Source of the DNA: CAZLMW01 sp964560875
Lineage (GTDB): Bacteria; Myxococcota_A; UBA9042
NCBI GenBank assembly: GCA_964560875.1
Contig: CAZLMW010000088.1
Coordinates: forward strand, 1 to 34,914
DNA length: 34,914 bases
Direction of reading: 5' to 3'
Position 1 is the stretch's first letter; each line of letters begins with the position of its first letter. The notes beneath the pieces are model-generated. The model was given only the letters and a program-made list of their open reading frames with translations, was not told the origin of the DNA and made no database searches. Shown piece by piece: positions 1-8,969 of the stretch. The position numbers and the translations under genes were made by a program.

Positions 1-1
1 C

Positions 2-1303
2 GATCCCGGCGCCGGGCTCCAAGCGTGCACCGAGAGCGTTGACCGCGTCGTCGGCACCAAGCCCAAGTATCACTGGACCGCCGCCCAGGCCGCACCGGTC
101 TACTGGGCCGGCGGATGCAACTCACACAAGGGCAATTATGGCTCCTGGCTGACCTACTGCCTCGACGAAGTCGACGTCAACAACGCGGACGACTACATCA
201 ACGTCAACCCGAACGGAGAAATCACCATCAAGATTTCAGGTCACTATCGGCTCAATTTCTTCACCATCCAGCACGGCTGCAACTCCAAGCGCGTCCGGGT
301 TCGGGTCAACGGGGTCCAGGTCCACTACAGCCACAACGACCAGACGTGCGCCAGCAACGGGCACCGCTGGAACAACCAGCGCGTCGACTTCACGCTGCCC
401 TACAAGGCGGGCGACAAGATCCTGGTCGACGCCCACGTCAGCGCGAACAACCCGTACCCATACCACGCGTATGACTACAGCCGTCATAGCCGCTTGGAAT
501 TCCACTACGTTGGCCAGCTCGACTCTCGCGGCAGCTACGCCAAGCCCAGCGGCTTGACCTGCAACGACATCAAGAAGCGCTGGCCGATGAGCAAGAACGG
601 CTACTACTGGATCGATCCGGACGGCAAGGGAGCCGACGCGCCGATGGAAGTGTACTGCGACATGACGAGCGACGGCGGTGGTTGGACCCTTGCCGCTTGG
701 ATGCCGAGGACGCCCAACTACGGCAACCTCCCCGACTTGCGCTGCGGCGGCGGCTACGGTGCATCGCCGCGCCAGCGTTTCGAGGAAGGCGCCATCCCCT
801 CCGTCAACCTCGCGCGTCAGTCCAAGGAAGTCCTCTTCTCACGGTCGGACAAAGACCAGAAGAACGGCCCGATCATGGGCTACGACGTGGTCACGAAGTT
901 CGCGATCCCCAACCCCGCGAAGATCAACTTCATCAACCACTCGCAGCGCGCGGGGCACAAAGGAACCGGAGACAAGGACCGTGGCCCGTGCGTAGCGGTC
1001 AAGATCAAGGTGCTCAAAGGCCCAAGCCCGGGCAGCGACACGACGCGGTACACGTACCAGAACGTGCTCGGCGCCTCGTGGACAGACGCTCATCCGTCTG
1101 GCTACGGCGCGGTCAACAGCGCCAATTGTGGCAACAGCAGCAACTGGAGCAAGGGTCCGTTCTTCCAGTCGCGTCACTCCGGCGCCACGAAGAGCGACTC
1201 GAAGGGCTGTCCGTCCAACGGCAAGTCCACCTACAACCACAAGAATCACTGGGACCCGAACAGCAGCGGGCACGGCCAGTCGGCCGCCATTTGGTTCAAG
1301 TAG
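2..1303 (+). CDS. Secreted C1q-like / fibrinogen-like domain protein, 3' part (5' end outside window)
   Basis: The reading frame is open from the first complete codon of the window to the TAG at 1301-1303, so about 433 C-terminal residues are visible and the start lies upstream. The first ~165 residues look like a jelly-roll sandwich: 'GHYRLNFF', 'RVRVRVNG' and 'YKAGDKILVDA' follow the strand pattern of C1q/TNF-like domains. From about residue 180 a bacterial fibrinogen-like domain follows, marked by 'NGYYWIDPDGKG' and 'VYCDMTSDGGGWTL', the GGGWT signature, and ending in 'GHGQSAAIWFK'. Many paired Cys residues and Asn/Gly/Ser-rich loops fit an exported, disulfide-stabilised protein. Such domains usually bind carbohydrate or other surface ligands, so adhesion or recognition is an inference. 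The missing N-terminus may resemble the Cys-rich lipoprotein that follows. The fibrinogen-like call is firm; the C1q-like call is weaker. Confidence 0.8.
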   Translation, partial: DPGAGLQACTESVDRVVGTKPKYHWTAAQAAPVYWAGGCNSHKGNYGSWLTYCLDEVDVNNADDYINVNPNGEITIKISGHYRLNFFTIQHGCNSKRVRVRVNGVQVHYSHNDQTCASNGHRWNNQRVDFTLPYKAGDKILVDAHVSANNPYPYHAYDYSRHSRLEFHYVGQLDSRGSYAKPSGLTCNDIKKRWPMSKNGYYWIDPDGKGADAPMEVYCDMTSDGGGWTLAAWMPRTPNYGNLPDLRCGGGYGASPRQRFEEGAIPSVNLARQSKEVLFSRSDKDQKNGPIMGYDVVTKFAIPNPAKINFINHSQRAGHKGTGDKDRGPCVAVKIKVLKGPSPGSDTTRYTYQNVLGASWTDAHPSGYGAVNSANCGNSSNWSKGPFFQSRHSGATKSDSKGCPSNGKSTYNHKNHWDPNSSGHGQSAAIWFK

Positions 1304-1325
1304 GCTCGTATTCGACCACGCAATC

Positions 1326-1365
1326 CGGGCCCGTCAGTTCACCGCTGGCGGGCCCGCTGCGTTTT
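1326..1365 (+). terminator. Intrinsic terminator after the fibrinogen-like gene
   Basis: The left arm CGGGCCCGTCAG (1326-1337) pairs with the right arm CTGGCGGGCCCG (1345-1356), giving a 12-bp stem with one G-U wobble and a 7-nt loop. A short T run (TTTT, 1362-1365) follows after five bases. It lies 22 bp after the stop codon. It should separate this gene from the downstream lipoprotein gene. The short, slightly displaced T run is its only weakness. Confidence 0.7.
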
Positions 1366-1391
1366 ACGGCGGAGAAGCATAAACTCAGGGT

Positions 1392-4300
1392 ATGAACACA
1401 CGAGAATGCGCGTTTCGGCGCCGCAATGTGCTGCAGTTGCCGATCGTTGCGGTTGCCGTGAGCGGAATCGTCATCATCTCCGTTGGCTGCTCCACAACAC
1501 CGGCTGACGAGGGCACGGAGACGACCGACGTCGTCGTCGACACCGGCGAAGCTGCAGATTCGGGCGGCTCGGTCGACTCGGGCGGCGCGATCGACACAGG
1601 TTCGGCGACCCCAGACATCCCCAAACCCGCGTGTCACACGGGCAATGACGGCGCCCTCTGTGACGATGGCGATCCGTGCACGGCAGAAGACCGCTGCAAG
1701 TCCGGCACGTGCGCGCCCGGACCGTCCATCTGCGAGTGCCAAAAGACAGCCGACTGCGCCGATGATGGCGATCTCTGCAACGGCGTGCCGCTCTGCAAAA
1801 AGACCGTGTTTCCGTTCCGCTGCGTGACCAAGCCTGGCTCCAAGGTCGTCTGCAGCGCCGTCGACGGCCAGTGCGAGAAGACCCAATGCGATGCGTCGTC
1901 CGGCAAATGCGTGGCGACGCCCGTGCCCAACGGCACTCCCTGCAACGACGGAGACCCCTGCACGGTCGAAAGCGCATGCGAGGTGACGGGAGACAAGTCG
2001 GTCTGCAAGCCCGGCAAAGCGTCGTGGTGCGCCTGCCAAAAGCACACCGATTGTGTCGGACTGGAAGACGGCGACCTCTGCAACGGCACGCTCTACTGCG
2101 AAAAGTCGGTGTTTCCGTGGCGTTGTCGGGTCAATCCCAAGACGGTCGTGACCTGCCCGGCGGGCAAAGACAAGGCCTGCCACCTCTTCGCGTGCGACAA
2201 GAAGACCGGCAAGTGCGCCCATAAACCGATGACCAACGGCACGGTCTGCAACGATGGCAAAGACGAGACGATCGGCGAGACGTGCCAGGCCGGCGTGTGC
2301 ACGCCCAGCGGCAACACCGCCAAGTGCGAAAAGCACAGCGACTGCAAGGACGACGGCAACAAGTGCAATGGCCTGCCGTTTTGCAACAAAGCCGCCCAGC
2401 AATGCGAGGTGAACCCGGCGACGGTCATCCAGTGCCCAACGGTCGCCGATACCGCGTGCGTTAAGAATCAATGCGTCCCCGTGACCGGTTCGTGCCTTCT
2501 GACACCGCTCGCCGACGCCAGCAAGTGCGATGATGGCGACAAGTGTTCGCTCGGCGACTTCTGCCTCGGCGGCAAGTGCAAGCCGGGCACCGGATTTGCG
2601 TGCAAGTGCAAAACGGACGCGGATTGTTCGGACAAGGACGACGGAAACAAGTGCAACGGGCTGCCGTTTTGCAACAAGGCGTCGGGCAAGTGTGAGACCA
2701 ACCCCGTGACCGTCGTGACCTGCAAGACGGTCAACGATACGGCCTGCAAGAAGGCCGCGTGCGTGCCCAAGACGGGTGTCTGCGAGCTCGCCAACCTCGC
2801 GACTGGCACCGGGTGCAACGATGGCGACGCGTGCACGAAAGGCGAGACTTGCTCCGGCGGAAAGTGCGAGGGGACGTTCGTCTGTGGGTGCGCGTCCAAC
2901 GCCGATTGCCCGAGCGACGGCAACGCCTGCAACGGCATCGAGTTTTGCGACAAGGCGGCCAATCCACCGGTCTGCAGCGCGTCCAAGGCGTCGATTCCGA
3001 AGTGTCCGGCCGCCAAGAAGGGCTCGTGCGTCGGTTCAGCGTGTTCGCCCACATCCGGTAAGTGCGTGCCGACACCGGTCGCGGCTGGAAGCGCCTGCGA
3101 CGACGGCAATCCTTGCACTGCCAATGCATTTTGCCAGGGCGTTGTATGCGTCGGTGGTGTGTCGACGTGCGAATGCGATAAGGCGGCCGATTGCCTGAAG
3201 AAAGACGACGGCGACCTCTGCAACGGGGTGTTTTATTGCGATAAGTCCGGCGCCAAGCCGCAGTGCAAACCCAACCCGGCGTCCAAGGTGTTCTGCCCCA
3301 AGACATCGACCTCGGCATGCCTGGAAAACCGCTGCTTCCCCAAGACCGGAACCTGCGGTCTGCAGCCGACCAAGACCGGTACGGCGTGCGATGACGGGAC
3401 GATTTGCACGACAAAGGACGCCTGCAAGGACGGCAAGTGTGCTGGCTCGGCCAAGACGTGCGACGACGGCAACATCTGCACGACCGACTCGTGCGATCCC
3501 AAGATCGGTTGTCAGCACAAGCTCACAAGCTGCAATGACGGCAACGATTGCACGCTCGACAAGTGCGACCCGAAGACCGGCAAGTGTGGCTTCGACGCGT
3601 CCGCGCGCGACGGGTTTGTGTGCAACGGCGACGACGATGCGTGCACCGTCAACGACGTCTGCAGCAAGGGGGCGTGCAAGACCGGCATCCAAGCGCCATG
3701 CACACTGCCGACCAAGGCCTGTGAGGTCGCCAAGTGCATCGGCAAGGGCCTCAAGACGCATAAATGCGCGGTCGTCGCCAAGCCGGAAGACACGCCGTGC
3801 GGCGACGGGAAGACGTGCAAGCTGGGGGCGCGGTGCAAAACCGGCAAATGTGCTGCAGGCACCGAGGATCGCTTCTTCAAGCGCACGTTCTCGCCCGATT
3901 CGGGTCAGGGCGCATTCAACGCCGTCGGCGCCGGGCTTGCAGGTGGCTACATCGCGGTGGGTCAACGAGGGCCGACCCTGGCGAGCAAAGGCGCCAACGC
4001 GTGGTGGATCGTTGGGCTCTCCGGGTCCGGCAAGCAACTCTGGCAGCTGTCAGCGGCGTCCAAGGCCAGCGATTCCACGGTCGGAGCCAACGCCGTCATC
4101 GCGCCTGGCGATGGAACCATCGTCGTTTTCGGCTCGACCGCCACGACCGGTCAGAAGATGCAAGGGCAGGGCTTGTGGTTGAAGCCGGCAACCGACCCCA
4201 GCAAGCCCCCGACGGTTACCGCGACAAAGCTTTGGGGTGGCACCAAGAGCGACGAGTATATCCACGCAGCCGCTGTTTCGACCGCGGGTACGTTCCTTGT

Positions 4301-7271
4301 CGTGGGTCGAGAGCAGCAGGCGTATGGCCGCCCGTGGGCGAGTCAGCTATCCAACATCGGGCAGCCGCAATGGTCGATGGCGCAAGGTGGCAACGTCGAG
4401 GGAACCTGGCTCGGGGCCGTGTCCATGGCGGATGGGTCGTGGCTCGTCAGCGGCTGGCGGCGCACGTCGAAAACGGCGGCGTCGACGTTGCAGGCGATGC
4501 GTATCGATAAGACGGGCAAAGCGGCTTGGACGACGAGCTACCCGCGCACAAGTTCGCGCTACGGTGGCGCCCTCGCCCAGCTCGGTGATGCGTCGTTCGC
4601 GATCGTCGGCTGGCATGGCGTTGGCGCGGCGGCACGTCCGGTGCAGCTTGCGATCGACGCCGGCGGAAAGCTCGCGTGGGACCGGACCGGAGCGTCCGCG
4701 GGTTTCGTGCCGTACGCGGTCGTTTCACGGGGCAAGGGCCATGCGGCGATGGCTGGGCGGATTCTCTCCAGCTCGACCGGCAAGAGCGACGCGTGGATCG
4801 ACGGGCTCGACAAGCTCGGCAACACGGCCTGGACGGTCGCTCACGACGCCGGCGGCGACGACGTGATGCGCGGCTTGCTCCCGATGGCGGATGGCGGCCT
4901 GCTCGCGGCGGGGTTTGCGACCGTCAATGGCAAACGGCAAGCGCTGCTGGTCCGGACGAGCGCGTTCGGTCACCTCGGATGCGACGCTGCAGGCAGTTGT
5001 CGGCTCAAAGCTGTCGACGGTTGCGACGACGGAAAACCCTGCACCCGCGACCTGTGCGTCGGAACCAAGGGCTGCCTCCACGTCGGTCAGCCAGGCGCTG
5101 TGTGTGGTATCGGCGGCGGATGTGCGCTGACCTCCGTCTGCAAGGCCGACAAATGTGTCGCCGGCCCCGACCAGAAGCTCTTCGCCAAGGCCGCCACGTC
5201 CATCGATGGGCTCTATTCGGTTGGCACCATGGCGCCGGACGGCGGGTACGCGGTCGCCAACGCCAAGGGCAAAGCGTTCAACCTCGCGCTCTACAGCAGC
5301 CGCGGTGAGCCCCTCTGGTCGCGGACTTACACCACGAATGTCGCGCCTTATCTGCGCGCGATCTGTCGACGGCCCGGCGGGGGATTCGTGCTCCTGGGCC
5401 GTCAGAACAACAAGGCGTTTCCGTGGTCGCCGCGCATCTACGTGGTCGGAACCGACGCCACCGGCAAGCAGTTATGGACCTACGTCGGCTACAACGGCTT
5501 CGGCGACTCGTGCCGCGCGCTGCCCTCCGGTGAGATCCTGGTCGGCGCGATCCCGCTCGACGTCAATCAGCGCACCCTCCTGCGACTGTCGGCGGCAGGC
5601 CAGCTCGTCTGGTCCCGCACCGCGAAGGGCAAGTACTCCGACGGCACGTACGTCCTCGAAAGCGCTCAATCCATCGCGGCGGGAGGCGGCTCAGACTCGA
5701 TTATCGCCGGCGCTGCATTGCACGGACCCGTCGGCGCGTGGAAGGGGCGAATCGGCTGGCTCTCCAAGGTCAATGCCGCCGGCAGCGCATACTGGTCCCG
5801 CCGCTACGGCAAGCGCGTTCAGAAACGCTACGACGAGCTGCTCGGCGTCGCACAGATGGGATCTGGCTACCTGGCGACCGCCCGGATCGACAACAAGCGG
5901 CGCGTCGTTGCATTCGATGGCAAGGGCAATCTGCTGTGGTCGAAGACAACCGGCTCGCAGTTCCTCAAGTCCTTCGCGGTGGCGTCCGACGGGTCCATCG
6001 TGGCAAGCGCAGCCGGCAAAAAGGACGGCAATGCGGCGTTGCGAATCGTCCGATGGAAGCCCGCTGGCGGCGTGTTATTCGACCGGACGTTCCTGCTCGG
6101 CTACCAGACTTTGTCCCGCGTCAGCCCGGTGGTTGCGCATTCGGACGGCGGCTTCTCCGTCTTCGCGCAAGCCTCGATCGGCCCGCTCCATCACCCCGCA
6201 ATCGTGCGCATGGACGCCAACGGTCACGCCAGTTGCGATACGGTCGGCAAATGCGGCAAGACGCCCAACCCCTGCGACGACAAGGACGCCTGCACCGCGG
6301 ATGCCTGCGACGGAAAGGGCGGCTGCAAGCACGTGGCCAGCGGTCACTGCGACGATGGCGACGCCTGCACGGTCAACGTCTGCACCAAGCCGGGGACATG
6401 CGCGAAGAAGCCGCGCGACTGCGACGACGGCAACAAGTGCACAACCGATAGCTGCGCCAAGCTCGGCTGGGACCAAAGCGGCTGCGTGCATACCCCGATT
6501 TCGTGCAAGGACGGACACGTCTGCACCGACGACAAGTGCGATCCAAAGACCGGCTGCGTGTTCCCGCAGTCCAAGGACGGCGCAGCTTGCAGCGATACCG
6601 TATGCGGCGGCGGCGCGGGCCAGTGCATCAAGGGCGACTGCGTCACGCTCAACGGCGGCACGACTCCTGGCTGCACGATGGCGACCGCAAAGGCGCTGTG
6701 TGGCGACATCAAGAAGGCCAACCCCGTCGCGATCGATGGCTGGTACTGGCTCGATGTCGACGGGACCGGTCCGCTGCCGCCCAAGCGCTTCTATTGCTAC
6801 ATGAAGGACGGCTGGACCCTGTGGTCGGTGAACAACTTCCTCTCTGGCAACAAGGAGGGCTGGGTTTCCAACGCGCCCGTGACGAAGTGCACCGGCAAGA
6901 GCAGCGCGGCCCATACGCTCGGGCCCTTCACACCCCACAAGAAAGCCACAGTTGGCCGCATCTTCACGGATCTGCCGCCGCACAGTGAGGCGCGCGTGGT
7001 TTTCCTTGTCTACACCGGGGATTTCACGTTCAAGGACGCTGCGAAATTCGTCACGGTGAAGTACGACGGCATCGTGCAGAAGCCGCAATTCTCTGGTTAT
7101 GGGGATTTGCTCTGCAACAAGGTGTCTGATTCCAATCACTTCACAGGCGCGGTGAGTCGCGTGAACGTCGTCACCCAGGGCAAACATACGGCCAAGAGCC
7201 TGGCTGTGGTCGGAACCTGGACGGCTTCGGGCAAGACCTTCTTCACGTCGCCCACGGTGCAGATCCGGTAG
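1392..7271 (+). CDS. Giant Cys-rich repeat / double beta-propeller lipoprotein with C-terminal fibrinogen-like module
   Basis: A 1959-residue predicted lipoprotein. After a basic N-terminus and a hydrophobic stretch, 'IISVGC' is a plausible lipobox with the lipidated Cys at 33. An Asp/Ser/Gly/Thr linker runs to about residue 78. Six ~95-residue Cys-rich units follow, each with a 'CNGxxxC(D/N/E/K)K' core, then a strip of 'CDDGNxCTxxxCD' units like the Dictyostelium-type (CTDC) repeat, to about residue 830. Two beta-propeller-like regions (about 833-1192 and 1258-1611) have blades of the form 'DGG..vaG....WxxxLdxxGxxxW'. They are separated and followed by Cys strips. The C-terminus (about 1750-1959) has 'DGWYWLDVDGTG' and 'FYCYMKDGWTL', a degenerate GGGWT module, then an extra beta-sandwich-like region. 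There is no clear Shine-Dalgarno at the usual distance: GGAGAAG lies ~15 nt upstream. The gene converges on the next one with only 12 bp between stops. It is paralogous to 8966-14176. The function is unknown; a surface role is inferred. Confidence 0.85.
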   Translation: MNTRECAFRRRNVLQLPIVAVAVSGIVIISVGCSTTPADEGTETTDVVVDTGEAADSGGSVDSGGAIDTGSATPDIPKPACHTGNDGALCDDGDPCTAEDRCKSGTCAPGPSICECQKTADCADDGDLCNGVPLCKKTVFPFRCVTKPGSKVVCSAVDGQCEKTQCDASSGKCVATPVPNGTPCNDGDPCTVESACEVTGDKSVCKPGKASWCACQKHTDCVGLEDGDLCNGTLYCEKSVFPWRCRVNPKTVVTCPAGKDKACHLFACDKKTGKCAHKPMTNGTVCNDGKDETIGETCQAGVCTPSGNTAKCEKHSDCKDDGNKCNGLPFCNKAAQQCEVNPATVIQCPTVADTACVKNQCVPVTGSCLLTPLADASKCDDGDKCSLGDFCLGGKCKPGTGFACKCKTDADCSDKDDGNKCNGLPFCNKASGKCETNPVTVVTCKTVNDTACKKAACVPKTGVCELANLATGTGCNDGDACTKGETCSGGKCEGTFVCGCASNADCPSDGNACNGIEFCDKAANPPVCSASKASIPKCPAAKKGSCVGSACSPTSGKCVPTPVAAGSACDDGNPCTANAFCQGVVCVGGVSTCECDKAADCLKKDDGDLCNGVFYCDKSGAKPQCKPNPASKVFCPKTSTSACLENRCFPKTGTCGLQPTKTGTACDDGTICTTKDACKDGKCAGSAKTCDDGNICTTDSCDPKIGCQHKLTSCNDGNDCTLDKCDPKTGKCGFDASARDGFVCNGDDDACTVNDVCSKGACKTGIQAPCTLPTKACEVAKCIGKGLKTHKCAVVAKPEDTPCGDGKTCKLGARCKTGKCAAGTEDRFFKRTFSPDSGQGAFNAVGAGLAGGYIAVGQRGPTLASKGANAWWIVGLSGSGKQLWQLSAASKASDSTVGANAVIAPGDGTIVVFGSTATTGQKMQGQGLWLKPATDPSKPPTVTATKLWGGTKSDEYIHAAAVSTAGTFLVVGREQQAYGRPWASQLSNIGQPQWSMAQGGNVEGTWLGAVSMADGSWLVSGWRRTSKTAASTLQAMRIDKTGKAAWTTSYPRTSSRYGGALAQLGDASFAIVGWHGVGAAARPVQLAIDAGGKLAWDRTGASAGFVPYAVVSRGKGHAAMAGRILSSSTGKSDAWIDGLDKLGNTAWTVAHDAGGDDVMRGLLPMADGGLLAAGFATVNGKRQALLVRTSAFGHLGCDAAGSCRLKAVDGCDDGKPCTRDLCVGTKGCLHVGQPGAVCGIGGGCALTSVCKADKCVAGPDQKLFAKAATSIDGLYSVGTMAPDGGYAVANAKGKAFNLALYSSRGEPLWSRTYTTNVAPYLRAICRRPGGGFVLLGRQNNKAFPWSPRIYVVGTDATGKQLWTYVGYNGFGDSCRALPSGEILVGAIPLDVNQRTLLRLSAAGQLVWSRTAKGKYSDGTYVLESAQSIAAGGGSDSIIAGAALHGPVGAWKGRIGWLSKVNAAGSAYWSRRYGKRVQKRYDELLGVAQMGSGYLATARIDNKRRVVAFDGKGNLLWSKTTGSQFLKSFAVASDGSIVASAAGKKDGNAALRIVRWKPAGGVLFDRTFLLGYQTLSRVSPVVAHSDGGFSVFAQASIGPLHHPAIVRMDANGHASCDTVGKCGKTPNPCDDKDACTADACDGKGGCKHVASGHCDDGDACTVNVCTKPGTCAKKPRDCDDGNKCTTDSCAKLGWDQSGCVHTPISCKDGHVCTDDKCDPKTGCVFPQSKDGAACSDTVCGGGAGQCIKGDCVTLNGGTTPGCTMATAKALCGDIKKANPVAIDGWYWLDVDGTGPLPPKRFYCYMKDGWTLWSVNNFLSGNKEGWVSNAPVTKCTGKSSAAHTLGPFTPHKKATVGRIFTDLPPHSEARVVFLVYTGDFTFKDAAKFVTVKYDGIVQKPQFSGYGDLLCNKVSDSNHFTGAVSRVNVVTQGKHTAKSLAVVGTWTASGKTFFTSPTVQIR

Positions 7272-7283
7272 CTGGTCGCAGCC

Positions 7284-8969
7284 CTATTTGCTCGCGATCT
7301 CCAACACGAACGTCTGCGTTGCCGTGCCGCCCTTGCCGTCGCTGACCTCGATGGTGACCGAATACTTGCCGATCTCAAAGCTGGTGACCGCCCATTTCAG
7401 TTCGCCGGTCTGGGCGTCGATCGTCATCCCCTTGGGCCCGTTGAGCAGCTTGTAGGTCAGCTTGTCGCCGTTGAGGTCGACCGCCAGCACCTTGTAGCTC
7501 CACGTGACGGGCGGGTCCCCGACGAGCACGGTGCCCGAGATCGCCAGCCCAAATGGCCCGCGCAATCCCTTGTCGTTGATGGTGTGCAGCAGCTTGCCGA
7601 CGGGCGAGAAGACGAATACATCGGCCGCCGAGACCCCGGAGCCATCCTCGTAGTCCGCGGTGTAGATGCGCCCGAGGTTGTCGACCCGCAGCGGCACCGG
7701 GAACTTGTCGTTCTTGGCGTCGAACACGCCAAGCTTTTTGCCCGTCGCCAGGTCGTAGCGCACGAGATCCCCGCCCGCGGCGACCAATTCGTCCGTGCTG
7801 TTGATCTGGATGCCCTCGAAGTTCATCGGGTTGCCGCCGGAGTAGTGCTTGGTCCAGGTGAACTTGGTGAAGTCGGCGTTGGGTACCGCGAAGTGGATCT
7901 TGTTGTCGGTCTGGCTCGCGACAAAGAGCCCGCCGTAGCGCCCAAACGTGATGCCGGTCAGCTGCCCGGCCCCCTTCGGCATCGGGATCAATAGCTTGAA
8001 CGCGTAGTCCTTGGCCCGGTACTGGTTGAGCTTGTCGCTGCCGCCGGTCGCGGTCGTTGTGTACATGTTGCCGACGGGATCGAAGGTCACGTTCTCGTTG
8101 GCCTCGACGTGCTTCTTGGGATACGTCTTCCACGCCACGCCATAACCCGAAAACTCCACGAAGACCTTCCACGCCGCGACCACGAGGTTGCCGCGGGAAT
8201 TGAACGCGGTGCCGTTGGGGCCGTACTTGTAGCTGGTCGACTTCACCGAGCTGAACGCGGGGTGCGTGAAGGCCTGGAGGAACTTGAGTTTTGGCGCCTC
8301 GTACACGCGGATTTGGTCGGTGCGGCTCGACGAAAGGAAGACCTGGTCGGGCTTGAAGTTGCCGCCGAGTTTTTGGGCAATTTTGAACGGCGGCGGCGGC
8401 TGGGAGGCGAAGACCGGGGGCTTGTTGGGCAGTGGTTTTGCGGTGTCCGCGACGGCGGCGTCGTTCGGGGCGTCGACGACGGTATCGGCCTGGGTGTCGG
8501 CGACGGTATCGGTTTGGGTGTCGGCATGGGAATCGACGCCGGCTTGGGTATCGGCCAAGGCTTCGGTGTCCAATGCTTTGGTGTCCAAGGCTTCGGTGTC
8601 CCAATCTTCGGTGTCTGGGGCGGCCGACGTCGAATCCCCGTTCGCGCTGTCGGTGTGAACGGCGGTCGTGTCAGCGCTGGCTCCGGCTTGCGTATCAGCT
8701 TTGAAGACCGAATCGCCGACCGTCTGGGTGTCGGAGGGCGACGAACTCGACCCGCCGTCCATGCTGTCTGCCGCGACGGGCGAGACGTCGGATTTGGCGA
8801 CCGAATCGGCCCCAGCACTGGTTTGCACGTCGTTTGTGGATGTGTCGGCCAGCTGCCCGGTTGCGTCGCCTTGCCGCGAGAACGGGCTCCCGGTGTTCGT
8901 CGCTGGGGACCGGTTGCTACAGGCACCCAAGAGCACCAGCGCGGCGATAGCGCAGACCAGCCGACTCAT
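7284..8969 (-). CDS. Lipoprotein with Asp/Thr-rich repeat linker, NHL/SMP-30-like propeller and Ig/cadherin-like C-terminus
   Basis: A predicted lipoprotein of 561 residues. The start is the ATG at 8969-8967, which overlaps the TGA of the upstream giant gene (8968-8966) as ATGA, implying translational coupling. An alternative ATG lies three codons upstream at 8978. 'MSRLVCAIAALVLLGACS' is a short lipoprotein signal with lipobox LGAC. A long Asp/Thr/Ala/Ser linker to about residue 180 contains DTEAL/DTKAL-type repeats. A propeller-like region follows (about 180-480) with 'FLSSSRTDQIRVYEA', 'NSRGNLVVAAW' and 'DPVGNMYTTTATGG', resembling NHL or gluconolactonase-like propellers. The last ~80 residues ('VLAVDLNGDKLTYKLLNG', 'MTIDAQTGELKW', 'VTIEVSDGKGG') are a putative Ig/cadherin-like domain of the He_PIG type. 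Unlike its neighbours it is Cys-poor. It is probably exported and anchored with the upstream giant; its ligand is unknown. Confidence 0.85.
   Translation of the reverse strand: MSRLVCAIAALVLLGACSNRSPATNTGSPFSRQGDATGQLADTSTNDVQTSAGADSVAKSDVSPVAADSMDGGSSSSPSDTQTVGDSVFKADTQAGASADTTAVHTDSANGDSTSAAPDTEDWDTEALDTKALDTEALADTQAGVDSHADTQTDTVADTQADTVVDAPNDAAVADTAKPLPNKPPVFASQPPPPFKIAQKLGGNFKPDQVFLSSSRTDQIRVYEAPKLKFLQAFTHPAFSSVKSTSYKYGPNGTAFNSRGNLVVAAWKVFVEFSGYGVAWKTYPKKHVEANENVTFDPVGNMYTTTATGGSDKLNQYRAKDYAFKLLIPMPKGAGQLTGITFGRYGGLFVASQTDNKIHFAVPNADFTKFTWTKHYSGGNPMNFEGIQINSTDELVAAGGDLVRYDLATGKKLGVFDAKNDKFPVPLRVDNLGRIYTADYEDGSGVSAADVFVFSPVGKLLHTINDKGLRGPFGLAISGTVLVGDPPVTWSYKVLAVDLNGDKLTYKLLNGPKGMTIDAQTGELKWAVTSFEIGKYSVTIEVSDGKGGTATQTFVLEIASK
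8565..8609 (-). repeat. 15-bp tandem repeat in the lipoprotein linker
   Basis: Three consecutive copies of a 15-bp unit close to GGTGTCCAAGGCTTC (8565-8579, 8580-8594, 8595-8609, read on +) encode DTxxx pentapeptides on the minus strand. Less regular DTQA/DTVA units continue on both sides. The repeat lengthens the flexible spacer between the lipidated Cys and the propeller, so copy number could vary between strains. Confidence 0.75.

Noticed and set aside
1378..1391. CATAAACT as a -10 box giving a leaderless mRNA for the plus-strand giant
   Set aside because: It is suggestive because no well-spaced Shine-Dalgarno is present, but there is no matching -35 and one weak hexamer is not enough.
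7272..7283. Bidirectional terminator between the two convergent lipoprotein genes
   Set aside because: Only 12 bp separate the stops and no hairpin or T run is present there.
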